Source: Homarus americanus (Eukaryota; Arthropoda; Malacostraca; Decapoda; Nephropidae). Taken from it: 64,000 nucleotides of DNA. The position numbers and the translations under genes were made by a program. Below the pieces are notes generated by a model, which did not search any database, was not told the origin of the DNA, and worked only from the letters and a program-made list of their open reading frames with translations. The stretch is taken from the NCBI RefSeq assembly GCF_018991925.1, contig NW_024735503.1, positions 2,724,907 through 2,788,906 on the forward strand. Reading direction: 5' to 3'. This document shows positions 45,676 to 62,103 of this stretch, in pieces; the first letter of the stretch is position 1, and the number at the start of each line of letters is the position of its first letter.

Positions 45676-46847
45676 ATAAGTTATTAACCAAACTGTACCA
45701 AAATTAGGTTAAATAAGCGTACTGTACCTATATATAACATTAACTGGTCTTTAGTTATTACTGTGATAAGTGTTATAAAAATCTTCCTCTGTATTCTGAC
45801 AGCTACAACATCATAGGAGTGCCTTAAGCGACGCCTCTCACTCCCCTGTCATGTGTGCCCACGGGTCCATTAATCTGTAGTTTGTTATATCAAAAAAAGA
45901 CATTAATTTTCTTGGAATAAATATTAAAAATCTTCTTGTTTATATAATTGTGTTTTTTTATTAATAAGTTCAACATACATTTCATTTAATACCTTTACTA
46001 ACTCAGTCACATTCGCCTCTGTCACAAAATCGGGCACCTTACTAAAGATGCAAAATTAAAGAAAATAACAAAATAAATAAGAACATTACAAATAATATAC
46101 TTAATATTTTGGCAAAGTTAATTCTCGTTGTCTCTCGATTGTCAGCGAAGAAAAATGCTGGAAGAATTGGCATTATCCTTTCCGGTGACTTATAAAGAAA
46201 CAAAGGAGTATTGGTTTTAATATCAGAGAGATATTGGTCTTGTAGTATTAGCTTAGTCTCTACGTGAAGGATACATAAGAGGCAGATTTAGTCAACGGAG
46301 TTAAGAGGAAAGGGCAGATACGAGCGCCCACTGACTGTCTAGGAGATGAAGGACTCAAACCTTCTCTCGTACCCTTCATCTGCTCAAAACCCATCATAAC
46401 TGAACCTAATATTGGGACCTTCACTCGTTATTCTGATCTCCGTAGTATAGAAAGTGTATTGACTGCTTCACATCTCACACAAGTTCAGGTCAACATGAAC
46501 ATTTTACCTGATCGAAACATACACACATGAGTTAATTATGCAATAAATAATCAACAAATGCGTATCATCATGAGGAGCACCAAGTAAAGACTTGTTCGGT
46601 CATTTTGCCAACCATTTAGATTATTTCAAAACATATGAAAGTCATACATCGCCCCCAGGGAGGTGTACAGAGCTAATACAGAATACCAAAGCAATCTGTT
46701 GAGCCATTTCTTGTTCATGATATGGTGGACAGACAGAGAGACAGACAGATGGGCAGCACGTATCCCTGGATCCCTTTACTGACTGAGAGACCGACGGGGG
46801 ATAACGGAATATAAAGTGGAAAAAAATTCAAAACTGTCAGTACCAGT
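45676..46847. other. Unannotated AT-rich sequence
   Basis: No structure recognised. Confidence 0.5.
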
Positions 46848-47350
46848 GGCGACGCCGGAGGGGGGTCAGGGGGAGAGGAGGGGGCCAGAGGGAGGATGTC
46901 AGAGGAGGAGAGGGAGGATGTCAGGGGAGGAGAGAGGGGATGTCAGGGGAAGAGAGAGGGATGTCAGGGGAGGAGAGAGGGGATGTCAAGGGGGGGGAGA
47001 GAATGGGAGGGAAGATGAGGTCATTGGAAAAGAGAGGGAAGGGCAGAAGAAAAGCGAGGGGAGGTCAGGGAAGGAAAGAGGGAGGACAGGGGGGAGAGAG
47101 TGGAGGTGATCAAGGGAGGAGAGAGGCCAGGGGAGGGAGGGGGAGAGGAGGAGAGGGGTAGGAGGAGGAGAGGAGGAGAGAGGAGGAGAGGGGGGGAGAG
47201 GAGGAGAGGGGGGAGGTCAGGAGAAGAGCGATGGGAGGTCAGGGATGGAGAGAGGGGAGGACAGGGGAGAGAGAGAGAGAGAGGTGGTCAGGGGAGGAAG
47301 GAAGGGAGGGCAGGAGAGGAGAGGGGGAAGAGAGGCGATGAGAGGAGGGT
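46848..47350. repeat. GA-rich tandem repeat, about 500 bp
   Basis: Purine-rich + strand with a 20-24-bp unit GGGAGGAGAGAGG-GATGTCA in the first 150 bp, then simpler GAGGAGAGGGG. It starts at ACCAGTGGCGACGCCGGAGG, which resembles a transposon terminus. The frames 46816-47420 are Glu/Arg/Gly-rich artefacts. Confidence 0.9.
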
Positions 47351-48875
47351 GTCATTTAGCAGAATCCAGTACGTACTAGCATCTGTGAAACAAAAACCTT
47401 TGTGTTATCTTATATGTTAATAACTCAATCAGACCAAGTCTCTGGCAAGTGGACCATCGATGATGAGACTTGACTGCGACACTTCTTCAATATCTGCTGC
47501 TCCTTTTATTTGTAGACAGAAAATAAACACATTGAATTACAAAAAGGTAAATTGAGTGGAATGAATATTTTGTAATATTCCAGAAAATAATTAATGTCAA
47601 ATGTATCGGAAAACTAATTAGATAATGCAGAAGTAAATTAATGATAAATTAACTAATGGATATTAAATCTCTCTCTCTCTCTCATTTGCCACACGCCATA
47701 AAATAAATGTATGTATTATTCCCAGTAAAAATATACCGTGAAACGATGGAAAACTTGTTGGTTGAATCATCCAGCCAACGACACACTTCTTCAGCACGAC
47801 GGTGCTCAAACATCACGGGAAACATCTTAGTCAAGGGTATTCCACCGTGAAGATAGCAAATATGACCCAAAATTGGACACTGGTCGCGTTATACTGTACA
47901 TGAGAGAAAAGGCATTCACGTACGATAAAAATCTACCAGTTAGGTCAGGAGGAGAATATTTCTTTAGATAAATACAGCTAAAATAATTGACAGGTACATT
48001 TTTATTATATTCAAGAGCGAAATGTTCCTGTCGTCATACATGGGAAATAATAAAAGATAAAGAAAGGAATATGACAGCGTTATTTGGTGGGTGTTGATAT
48101 TGCATATGTTAGTGCACTTGAAGCTCCTCCAAGACCTGGAGTGATTTTAACTTTTCAGGAAAACATATGTCTCGGCTACCAACTTTAACAGTCCCCCGAG
48201 TGTGTGTGTGTGTGGGCCTTTACCTCACTCTAAGGTCGAGAATGGTGTATACTGTGATTTTACTTTTATGGTTTCGTCACACACACACAGGTACAGTCTC
48301 TGGATGCTAGTGTCATAGCTGGGAGCGGTTGCTTTAACTTAGCTTTACGTTGCCTTGACTGGTATACAACCTAATATCTGGGTAAAATTTCCCAATCATA
48401 AGAGTTGCCCAGCGTCTTATATCTATCATCAGATATAAAACTGACGAATTTTATAGCAAAAATGCAAAAAAATAAAAAAACAAACAAACAAGGAACTGGC
48501 ACCGCTTCACTCCCTGCTCAGCTTCGTCCAGCACTTGAGATAACTGTGCAGTCACAATAATCCCTCAAAATAATCATAATGAAATTAAATCATTTCTACG
48601 CTAAGAATTGTTCTAAAATACCTGGAAAGCAATATTACCGTAAGGTCACAAAGGGCAATAACTCTCATCGTCGATACATTGCTGCACGGAGTATTAGCCA
48701 CAACATCAGGGTGTCAGAGTTGCAGAGGGAGTAGCGGGCTTTCATCGAATTTGATAAATATTTATGCCAAATGGATACAACTTTTTTTGCTATAAATTAA
48801 TATAAACTAATTCGTATATGATAAAAAAAATTATTTAAGAATCCGTTTGCCATCATGTGATAGACAAATTATGCC
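47351..48875. other. Unannotated sequence
   Basis: Short (TC)n at 47670-47683. The minus-strand frame 47682-47870 has no known motif. A short (GT) stretch lies near 48200. No gene recognised. Confidence 0.5.
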
Positions 48876-48934
48876 TAAGGTAGGTTAGGTTAAGTTAGGT
48901 TAGGTTAAGTTAAGTTAACTTAGGTTAGGTTAGG
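48876..48934. repeat. TTAGG-like interstitial telomeric repeat, island 2
   Basis: Nine to ten copies of GGTTA/AGTTA/ACTTA, a mixture of TTAGG and TTAAG units on the + strand, embedded in unique AT-rich DNA. Confidence 0.75.
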
Positions 48935-51470
48935 CTTTCTATGACACTGTACTGTACATAGAAGTATCACTATTACACAATAATGTACACTATGTATACG
49001 AATAATTTTTCCTGCCGTTTCTCCATCCTCACCGACGTAGCAGAATAATTTTTACGGGTGTTTCGATAATTTAATACCGACAATACTACAAGTGCCCGAG
49101 TCTAATCACACAGTCGTCACATGTGTCATCGACGTGTACAACAGTTTAAACGATCCGCTTTGTGGAATCTCGTATCCTGGAAACTCTTGGCATACATAAT
49201 CCACCTTTCCAATGTTATGTAAAGTAAGTATTAAAATTCAGTAAATACAGTAACAATATACAGTGTGTTTGTGTGTTTGTTTTGAGTATTTTTATCATCA
49301 TCCCCGCACCCGCCTTCATGATCATCACATTTCAACATAAGCGAAAATTTAATCCTGGAGAAAGCTTGAGGACGTGAACACCATATCAGAGAAGACAATG
49401 ATCACCGAGCTCAAGTTAAAGGCGTGTCTCAGCCTCGTGGCATTGTTGTCATGCGTTTGATCATACACACACACACGTCAACTGTGTAGACTTTTCATAT
49501 AGCAATACTGTAACTTCCACTTTCAGGAATCTGTTTCTTTATTGGCTCTGGTTTTCTATCGCCAAGATAAATTTTGTTATGGAACTATCAATATCAGACA
49601 GAATAAGCTAAGATATCCAGTTTAATATTCACATCCAACCATTATGGATTATATTAACATCCCGACACAACAGGTAGAGCCACATATTATCCAGACAGAG
49701 GAGTTGGTTCCAGGTTCACTTAACAGATTTATTTGTGATATAAACAAACACACGTTGTTAACATCTTAACAAATTATTTACTGCATCACTCAGGTAATTA
49801 AACACATTCATCAAAACTAATGGACTAACTCGGGAGGAACTCACTAACGGTGCCTACACTTAACACACAAGAATACCTGATACAGAGGATGATTAAGAGT
49901 AGCTTTTGGGTGTATATCAAAGGCATAGTTTATCTAGTCAAATATAGATTCTGAGAGCAGCCTCCGGTGATAAATGATCCATCGTCCTCCGCTGTAAGTC
50001 AACTACATTGAGAAGCACTGATGGAACACTATCACCTGCAGGATCCCTGTGCCTAGCACACACACACGCACGCACGCAAGCACATGCATACACTCCTGCG
50101 TTCACATGCACGAACAATTGATCAGTAATGATTCCATACTTTGATGAAAAGACTCAGAAAATTCCAAACCATATATTATGTATTCTTATACTGAAATGTA
50201 GTTGTTACTTCACTTACAAAGTTCACGAGACGAAAACCTTAACATATATTTTCAGAACACATGACACCTCAAAACACAACACATTAGCTGGATAGAAGAA
50301 ATAAGATCAATGTTGCGATGAACGGTGCCCGGGATACAAGATGTTAGGAAGTATTATTACATCATTCATGCGGAAGGAAAGTTATTGTTCTCTTGGGGGC
50401 CACTGTAGGTTCTTATACAAGCCATGGCTGTATTTTCTTCAGTAAGCAATTGGAAAACAAACTGACATGTTGAGGATGTTGGCCGCTATTGTAGTGTTTC
50501 CTGCCCGGGTAATGAATAAGTAATATCATGTGATGAAAACTAAACTGAAACGAACATCTACTGAGAACAATTATTGTAACAATTGTATTGATTTCAACTT
50601 TCTTAACACCTTATTTGTGTAGATTTAATATTTACTCAACTAGTTGGTTTAATGTTTCTTTGGGTTTAATGTTTACTGTGTTTATAGTTTTTATCATTAT
50701 TTTTTTATAATTATAGTTTAATTTACTGGTGCAATATAAGAGCTACTTTATCGTCGACGTCTCGTTAAACTACCTCTATTATATTGCTTATCAACTATAA
50801 TGTAAAATTAATTGGACATACACTATGTAAATTTTATTTTATGACTATTTAACTTAACTAAATGTTGTTGTATAATTTAAAAATTAACTAAAAACAAAAT
50901 CTGTATTTTGGTTAAAGAATCAGGAATAATGTGTGGGACTTGAAGAACGCGGTGAGCCATGCTGGTTTTACATATAAATGGGCAGCAGAAGATAATGTAA
51001 AGCGGCGACAGTGTGTCGGACAGGGTGGCATGTGGCCGGGAGCTCTCGCCGGGATGAGTTAGGCAGAGTACAGTACAGTACAGGACAGTATTCGTTGACA
51101 ATTAATGTTATAAGTCAGGTGCTCTTAGCGCTTTTGATATGATAGTTGAGAGATTAATTACCGTAATAATTAATAAGAAGAACAGCTCACGTCACAGCAT
51201 TTCACCATATAATTAAACACACAAAGTACACCTAAACAAACTATATCATTAAAAATTTAACTTTAGAGCATGAGCAGAGTGACCACTTACACCATTAAGT
51301 TTCTCAACGTTCGGAATTACAAACTTTAGAATAATTTAATTGTTAAAAGTAACACCGATTTTCAAGATTGTTTTATAATTCTACAGTAGTTAGTCATAGT
51401 GTACGTCAGAACTGTATACAGAATTAATCTCATGTCTCGCGATGGTCGATAATTGAATGATTCTCAAAAA
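48935..51470. other. Unannotated AT-rich sequence
   Basis: Nothing recognised over 2.5 kb apart from a short CACACGCACGCACGC run at about 50060 and GTACAGTACAGTACAG at about 51067. The minus-strand frame 50877-51101 has no motif. Confidence 0.55.
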
Positions 51471-51579
51471 CTTAACCTAACCTAACATAACTTAACCTAA
51501 CCTAACCTAACATAACTTAACCTAACCTAACATAACTTAACCTTACATAACTTAACCTAATCTAATCTAACCTAACCTC
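51471..51579. repeat. AACCT-like interstitial telomeric repeat, island 3
   Basis: About 20 units of AACCT with regular AACATAACTT interruptions, opposite in orientation to the islands at 1.6 and 48.9 kb. A local super-unit, CTTAACCTAACCTAACATAA, is visible three times. Confidence 0.8.
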
Positions 51580-51916
51580 GAGCGAGAGACAGCATATGGC
51601 GAGTTATGCCCGTACAGTTAGCCACAGTGTTAGGATTAAGTTGTGCAATTTATTGATTTCCAGGAGCCAGATGTATAGCTGAACGGACAAGTCAGTCAGC
51701 AGACAGCGAGAAACATACTCAAACTAGATGTACTCGTATAATTTAAAGGAGTTTCTCTTAGCCTTTTTTCTTGATAACTAGTTTATTGACTATCATAGAA
51801 TACTAGCAGAAACGGTAGGATATTGTCTCACTGTTCAGTCCCACCATGTTTTTCACTACAACGGTACAGCAAAGTATATTTTTTTAGCATTAAACTGATA
51901 TTATTTTATTGTCTAA
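51580..51916. other. Unannotated sequence
   Basis: Nothing recognised. Confidence 0.5.
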
Positions 51917-52077
51917 TCATCACTACATATAACACCACCCATCATCACTACATATAACACCATCCATCATCACTACATATAACACCACCCATCATCACTA
52001 CATATAACACCATCCATCATCACTACATATAACACCATCCATCATCACTACATATAACACCATCCATCATCACTACA
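51917..52077. repeat. 25-bp minisatellite, about 6.5 units
   Basis: The unit ATCATCACTACATATAACAC followed by CACCC or CATCC is nearly identical across copies; the two variants are intermixed. Confidence 0.94.
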
Positions 52078-52154
52078 GATCGGTAAAGTAGTTTCCGAGA
52101 TTCTCGTGCGGACACACAAACAGACAGACTTCTTTGTTTTATGTAGATAGATTT

Positions 52155-52381
52155 TCTGGTTTACAATATGCCCCAGTTCTAGCTTAAAATATGCTCCAGC
52201 TCTAGTTTACAATATGCTCTAGCTCCAGTTTACAATATGCTCCAGTTCTAGTTTACAATATGCTCCAGTTTACAATATGCCCCATTTCTAGTGTACAATA
52301 GGCTCCAGCTCTAGTTTATAATATGCTCCAGTTCTAGTTTACAATATGCTCCATCTCTAGTTTACAATATTCTTCAGCTCG
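52155..52381. repeat. 23-bp minisatellite, about 10 units
   Basis: The unit AGTTCTAGTTTACAATATGC then TCC recurs with variants AGCTCTAG, AGCTTAAAATATG and GTGTACAATAGG. One unit (about 52255-52275) lacks the TTCTAG segment. Confidence 0.88.
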
Positions 52382-52737
52382 CGAAAGATATCTCCAAATT
52401 CTCGTTTGAAATAAGAAAATAAAGTTAATTAATATCATTGTTATTATTAATATTATAATTATTATCTATTATTTTATTAATGGAGAATTAATCTTTAATT
52501 GGAGAGGTTCACAGACATTACATCAGCATTAAATTTTATCATCACATAATTCTCTTTAATGGAGCCGTTAATTAGTGAATGATTTTCCTTCGTCAAGATT
52601 TCTGCTGTCTTAAAGAAAACAAAGTAGTTAATCGGGTGAAAATTGAAGTTAATAGATCTACCATTAATGAGGTCGTTTGCTCCAAACTATCATTATAACT
52701 TGTAATGTATTCTTTAAAAGACTCATTCCCCTGCATC
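52382..52737. other. AT-rich sequence, nothing recognised
   Basis: Multiple TTATTATTAATATTAT patches near 52440. No gene. Confidence 0.55.
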
Positions 52738-52816
52738 ACCACACTATAGGCACACCACCCTAAGCACACCGCACTGTAAGCACACCACACTGCAAGCACA
52801 CCACACTGCAAGCACT
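52738..52816. repeat. 16-17-bp tandem repeat, about 4-5 units
   Basis: Units of the form CACCACACTGCAAGCA, with more diverged copies on the left side. Confidence 0.85.
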
Positions 52817-53176
52817 GTCACCTACATTCTTGCCTCAGGTTTACATTATTCCATTTATTTCATAAAATTTTCTTTTCATGCATTCATGAATTCTTGACTC
52901 CAGTTATTCGTTCAAACCCTTTTTGATATTCAGCCAAATACCTTCCCTCGGCAAAATATTTGTCCAGTTAAACTTGTATACCAACAGGACGCAGGGAGCC
53001 GCGTGCGGGATGCTGAAGGAAATCTGCAGTCTTGGCTTTTCTTTTTTTCAGTCACTTTGCTTGTGCAGAATTTAATTAACTAAGTCAAGGAACCTCGTGA
53101 CGCTGGCTTCTGTTCCCTTCTGTTATTTGTCTAATAGTTTATTATTTCCTTCTGTTACTACACAACCAACCGAATG
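52817..53176. other. Unannotated sequence
   Basis: No structure recognised. Confidence 0.5.
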
Positions 53177-53196
53177 CTCTCTCTCTCTCTCTCTCT

Positions 53197-53268
<72 letters not shown>
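53177..53268. repeat. (CT)n then (TA)n compound microsatellite
   Basis: 11 CT copies (53177-53198) pass directly into about 35 TA copies. Confidence 0.97.
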
Positions 53269-53271
<3 letters not shown>

Positions 53272-55680
53272 CAAAGTGAATAAATATATTTCATTTGTCT
53301 GGTGACGCTACGTATCTTTTCTTGGCAAATTTTACACCCTACGAAAATATTATCTTTTGGGCCGGTTCATACGGTTCAGGTTAACTATCAGCATCATTGT
53401 TTAAGTGCGGAACACGTTCTTTCCTTTCACCTCCACAAAATATACTCCCAGTTTGACCTTGTTCAGCACAATTGTCATTGTTTCTATCACTTTCTCCCTA
53501 AAAATAGCAAATGAACCACATCTTTGTCATTTAAATTTTGTGATTTATCCATTTTCCTTTATTTTTATTAATCTGGGAGGCCTGACAGGCAGAGCATTCC
53601 CTGTCCATAGAATTTGATCAACAAATGAGCCGAATGCCTGGCTTCCATTGTCAGCCATTTTTGTACCAATAGTTCGTGTAGCAACATTAAAATGAGAGCT
53701 TCAGTGCCTTTGAACAGACTTTTATTCACAGAAGACAGAATTGCATGACCAGAAACAAGGACATGGAATTTTTATGAATATTTACATACTTATATATAAG
53801 AATATTGCAGCTGATTTTCGAAGTATCTCATTACATTCCGAGATCCTCCTGCGATCCGTTGTGAATGACATTTTTGTTTGGTCCTTGTAATACCGGCCTG
53901 CCAGTGTGTAGTTCAGCTGGTCTGTGTCTCGTACTCGATCGTTCCCCTCAATATCCATAACGAGCGTCAATTTCCCTCCCTCCTCACCTCTCGTTAGGCT
54001 AGATAGAAAGGGGTGACCCTAACTTGGCCGTCAGTGGAAAAAAAAGCCGCTTATACAAAGAGAGCAAGAAGAGAATTACCCCTGACTTGCACACAACGTC
54101 AGATGACGAGTGCTGCCGGGAGCGTCGGCTGACATAGCGAAACCTTATATCCTGTACCTCCTCTGGCTGGGGTGGAGAAGACTATCTGCAAGATTAACCT
54201 ACATTTATTTCATGTTCAGAAATATACCCATATTTAGGATGTAGTCACAAAGCTTCATCGTTAATCTCTCTCTCTCTCGTTCGATGAACAGGTTTCCGAG
54301 CCTGAATAACTGCGTCTTCATAGTGACTTTGTAGCTACTATCGCTCAAATAATTTCTCAAGTAAGGCAAGTTGTACAGTGTTGGCTGACAGTAGGAATTA
54401 GAGAACAGAAAATGGAATATTGCCGTCGACGACGTCAAGAGGATTGGCAGAGATTACAGGATCGACAACTGTTTCCGGCTTCTTTCACCAGCTATAGATG
54501 TTGTTCCCTTCCTTCTCTCCCTGACCCTCATCTATGCTCTCCAACTCATATAATTTTTCTGTGTTTGATATATATTATACTTACAAACCCTGACACAAAA
54601 AGCAGTCATTTGGGGTCTTCACCAAAAAATTAACTTTCTTGAAATACTTAAATGTTTGATACACCATTTTCCTCGGTGCGTGAAATTAACTTTGCTATAA
54701 GATATATACTAACGTTCCTAACTCTAGCAGTAGAATGGACTTGACTCCCTGCAGCGTGAGCCAGCGCCTCAGGCTGCTCTGTCGTGTCTCCGGCGGTAAT
54801 CCCACTCGCTTCACCTCTTTCTTGGTACCATAATTTACTTTTATCCCTTACCTGATAATCCAACATGGACTAAAAAAAAAAAATTAAGATAATACCTTTT
54901 CATTTACAGTTCCCTGCCACGGCCAGTTACACCTTCCCTACTACGAGAAGATTTAATCTCTTGTTAATTGCACACGCATCTAAACACACTTTACGTAACC
55001 CTTATAACCTTCACCCAAAGCACTTCCCTAGTCTCTAAGTCATGGTTGTACATGATAACTGTAACTTTACGCCTCCACCAGAAAACTCACGCTAGCCTTC
55101 ATCTCATTCTCAGCCATCACACATCACTCGGCCTCAACACGTGGGCGCTCCTCACCTCAACTGTGACAGATCCTGGGCTGTAAATTCTGGGATTAAAATG
55201 TAAACTCTGGGAGAGTGCTTGGTGCTCTTAGTATAAGACGTAGATATGTTTTAAGTCTTTTATCTCGGTTATCATCACAACTCCTTTGTTTTAATCAAGA
55301 ATTTACCTGTAAAAAATTTATGATTGTAATGGTTTGTCAGAGCAAAAACAAGACCTCTTATCTTTCTTAAAGTTACAGAATAAACCCATTTGGTTTATAC
55401 ACTGGTTTGTGACGAATTTTATACTTGCTACATAATGCAAATTGGCGGTGTCAACCCATTGTTCCTATTACTGGTGCTGGTCCTTCTTACCCGCTCCTGT
55501 AGTAGTTGAATGAGGGTGCGCCAGGTCCGTAGACTTGCGAGTGATATAATATTTGAGGGCACGCCTCACGCAATGCGCAGGAGATTAAATCCCAAGACGG
55601 AAGCGAGGTCGAGCCCTCGTGTCGGGCAGATAGTCAGCAGGCACCGAACTCGCAGCAACCGATGGATAAATGCTCCTCGA
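53269..55680. other. Unannotated sequence
   Basis: Frames at 53302-53617, 53782-53970, 54205-54866, 54968-55183 and 55510-55692 were inspected. None shows a known domain, and several overlap in opposite strands. Short (TC)n at about 54268. Confidence 0.5.
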
Positions 55681-55845
55681 GTAATACGATGACCTAGCCC
55701 CTTGAACATGATGATTTAATCCAACGAATACGATAACTTGACTAGGATGAATTAACTTCTTGACTACGATAAGTTTATGCCTTGAATACGAAGAATTAAG
55801 CCCTTGAATACGATGGCTTAACCCCTGGGTACGATGACTTAGCTA
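55681..55845. repeat. Degenerate 25-28-bp tandem repeat
   Basis: Six or so diverged units of the form CTTGAATACGATGACTTAAC-CC. Divergence is high, suggesting an old array. Confidence 0.65.
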
Positions 55846-56151
55846 AAAAAAAGGGGGGGGGGGGCAACGTCAAGTACCCCAGATAGTTCTTTCGTAAAAT
55901 ACATGTCACCGACTCTCAACTGTGGCACTGCAACATGCTACAATGTCAAAATTCAAGAGCTCTAACATGTTCATAAGACTTGGGCTGTTGGGAGGAGGGG
56001 GAGGGAGAATATCGGTTGTGTTGTTTTACGTCTAACAGTTTATTTATTAATGTTAACTACAGTAAAAATGATTTAGTTGCTGATGAAGTGAGAGAGTTAG
56101 TCGTTTGTGGTAATGTAAGTATAGTATTGGTGGCTTTTGCAGTTGTCAAGT
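55846..56151. other. Homopolymer junction and AT-rich sequence
   Basis: A (A)8 run is followed by (G)12 at 55853-55864. The frame 55980-56219 has no recognised motif. Confidence 0.55.
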
Positions 56152-56277
56152 GTTATATGTTATATGTAGTGATGATGGATGATGTTATATGTCGTGATGA
56201 TGGATGGTGTTATATGTAGTGATGATGGATGATGTTATATGTAGTGATGATGGATGGTGTTATATGTAGTGATGATT
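56152..56277. repeat. 25-bp minisatellite, about 5 units
   Basis: The unit GTTATATGTAGTGATGATGG then ATGAT/ATGGT, nearly identical across copies. Confidence 0.92.
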
Positions 56278-57165
56278 AGACAATAAAATAATAACAGTTT
56301 AATGATAAAAAAATATACTTTGCTGTACCTTTATAGTGAAAAACATGGTGGAACTTACATACCGTTAATGAACTATTGATGGAAGAAGAAGTTTTGGGGA
56401 CTGAACAGTGAGACAATGTGGAGCCTCTCGGAGGGTGGCGTCCTACCGTTGCCCAGCGGATGAGCTCTGCTAGGACATACATACATACATACATACATAC
56501 ATACATTGGAATATCAAAATTCTTGGAACAATTTTGCAAACGAATATTTGTAATTTATCGATCTACTAAGAGCCTTCAGTCCGTATACTGTATAATCTGT
56601 CTTGCGAGGCTTAGGCTTCCTGAGAGTAGGAAAACGGAATCAGCTTTAAAGTTTGGAGATGAGAGGAGGGGCGTGCCAGACTGTTGTATCGGGTGTTCAT
56701 TCTGAGTTTATTATCAGGAGTCAGGTGAACGAAGGAGTCTTATCAGGTGACGCAGTAAAGCCGAAGTTCAGTAAAAAAAAAAGCATTGAAGTAACACAGA
56801 ATGAGTGATTAATAGACAGCATCAACGTATAGTAAAAATTCATAAATTACAAAGACAAACACAAGCAGGGAAAGATGCATCTCCTTCTCAACAGCCACAC
56901 ACGTCCGTCAAGAAAACACGTAGACGCGACGTAAAATAACAGGAAGTGGGTCAGTGGCTGGAGAGCGGTGAGGAGATAAGCCCGGGGTTTGAAATGAGTC
57001 CGATATATAGGAGTCAGTACAGTTAAGGAGAAGGGAGAAAGGCAATTGATATGCGCGGTCACATTGTCTGAGGACCTGCGGCATTAGAAGCTGATATGGC
57101 ATGAGAACAATGAGTGGACATGAAAACACCCGACCTCATTTTTGTGTATAAGAGATAATGGAGTA
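56278..57165. repeat. (ACAT)n microsatellite within unannotated sequence
   Basis: (ACAT)n of eight copies lies at 56475-56506, preceded by GGCGTCCTACCGTTGCCCAG and CGGATGAGCTCTGC. The position of the tetranucleotide next to a GC-rich block could be a SINE tail, but no promoter boxes or target duplication are visible. No gene recognised in the remainder. Confidence 0.5.
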
Positions 57166-57230
57166 TGTGTGTGTGTGTGGTCAGTGTAGACGACGACCAG
57201 AGAGAGGGAAAGAGGGAGAGAGAGAGAGAG

Positions 57231-57284
<54 letters not shown>
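57166..57284. repeat. (GT)n and (GA)n compound microsatellite
   Basis: (GT)n at 57167-57180, GA-rich at 57198-57234, then about 25 GT copies to 57284. Confidence 0.95.
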
Positions 57285-57286
<2 letters not shown>

Positions 57287-57914
57287 GGGTTAGCAAAAGA
57301 AAGAGGTGAGAAGGACCAAAAAGAGCGAGAGGCGATAGAAGTGAGAGAAGTGGAAAGAAACAAATAAGATAGGAAGGAAAAGAGGCAGCCAATTAGTGAT
57401 GATCTAACATTAGTAATTTCCTTGTATTAATTCCTTCATTAATGTCAACAACCAAAATATACTGCATACGTCCACAATGCCGGGAGAGTAAGCTAAGCTA
57501 CATCTATTTCATCAAAGTTATATCTGTACGTGTAAATTTTATCGACACCAAAGCCAAGGAAGCTCCTCATGGAACTACATTTTACTCTGGTGACTTCAGG
57601 GAGGATGTCGAATCGAGGTCTAGTATGAGGAGGGTCGAGCTTGGGAGGCAGAGCGTGGATGGTGGTGGTGGTGTCAAACTGGCACTCCACCACTATCGTT
57701 GGCCTATATATTTTTTTTTTTAATTTCAGATTTTATATTGTATTCAAATATGATAACTAATATATTAGATACATTTACTATTGCACTTGCATGAGTAATT
57801 ATTATAATACTTCATTAAAATATTCAAATGCAGGAAAACTGGAAGCTCGGCATCGCCAGACCTGGTAGTAACTCACTTTCCCTAAGATATTCTTAATGAT
57901 TAAAACCAAATTAT
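57285..57914. other. Unannotated sequence
   Basis: The frames 57442-57723 (+) and 57493-57693 (-) overlap and have no known domain. Confidence 0.5.
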
Positions 57915-58155
57915 GCAGGGTCACGACGAGGCCTCCTCTAGCTTCCTGCCGGGAGAGTTTGGTCTGCCATCTAAATTCATTTTGTACTCCGGCAAACTGA
58001 GCGGCGCTCGTCAGAGTCGCCAGTTATCCCCCAGACCGGGCAGAGTGTGGACGTGCGTCTCGCTCACTCCGGCCGTGCGCACTCTCTCGCCGCGGGCCAA
58101 GGGAGGCTGTAGACGTGTGCCGCATCACGGTAGATCCCCAGGTCTTACAGCATGA
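57915..58155. other. GC- and CpG-rich patch, unassigned
   Basis: About 240 bp of clearly higher GC and CpG content than the flanks (for example GCCGTGCGCACTCTCTCGCC at about 58071). The + frame 57913-58155 (80 codons, Ser/Arg/Pro-rich) spans it exactly. That frame could be a start-containing exon, a promoter-associated CpG patch or a GC-rich transposon fragment. There are no recognised motifs or splice partners, so no gene is called. Confidence 0.3.
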
Positions 58156-61244
<3,089 letters not shown>

Positions 61245-61349
61245 CTATCTCTCATAATTTGTAATTGTTGTTGGTCTAGCGTAATTATCAACCTTGTTAC
61301 GAGCTTCAAGATTATTGAAACGCAGTAATAACATTATAACAACAACCAC
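61245..61349. repeat. Dispersed repeat family D1, copy B
   Basis: Aligns with 11784-11890 in the same orientation. Shared features are TGTAATT--TTGTTG, a CTAG(T/C)GTAATTA block, AACCTTGTTACG, GAA-(T/C)GCAGTAAT and ATTATA(A/G)C-ACAAC. A ten-base length difference falls between the CCTTGTTACG and GCAGTAAT blocks. Confidence 0.65.
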
Positions 61350-61429
61350 AAGCAATTGCAATACCTGTACTGCATGCCCAAATGTGTACAGGTATAAAAC
61401 TAATAATGTAGTTTGGAAAATGAGTTTAG

Positions 61430-62103
<674 letters not shown>

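Noticed and set aside
56420..56506. SINE with (ACAT)n tail
   Set aside because: Only a GC-rich block followed by a tetranucleotide; no promoter boxes and no duplication.
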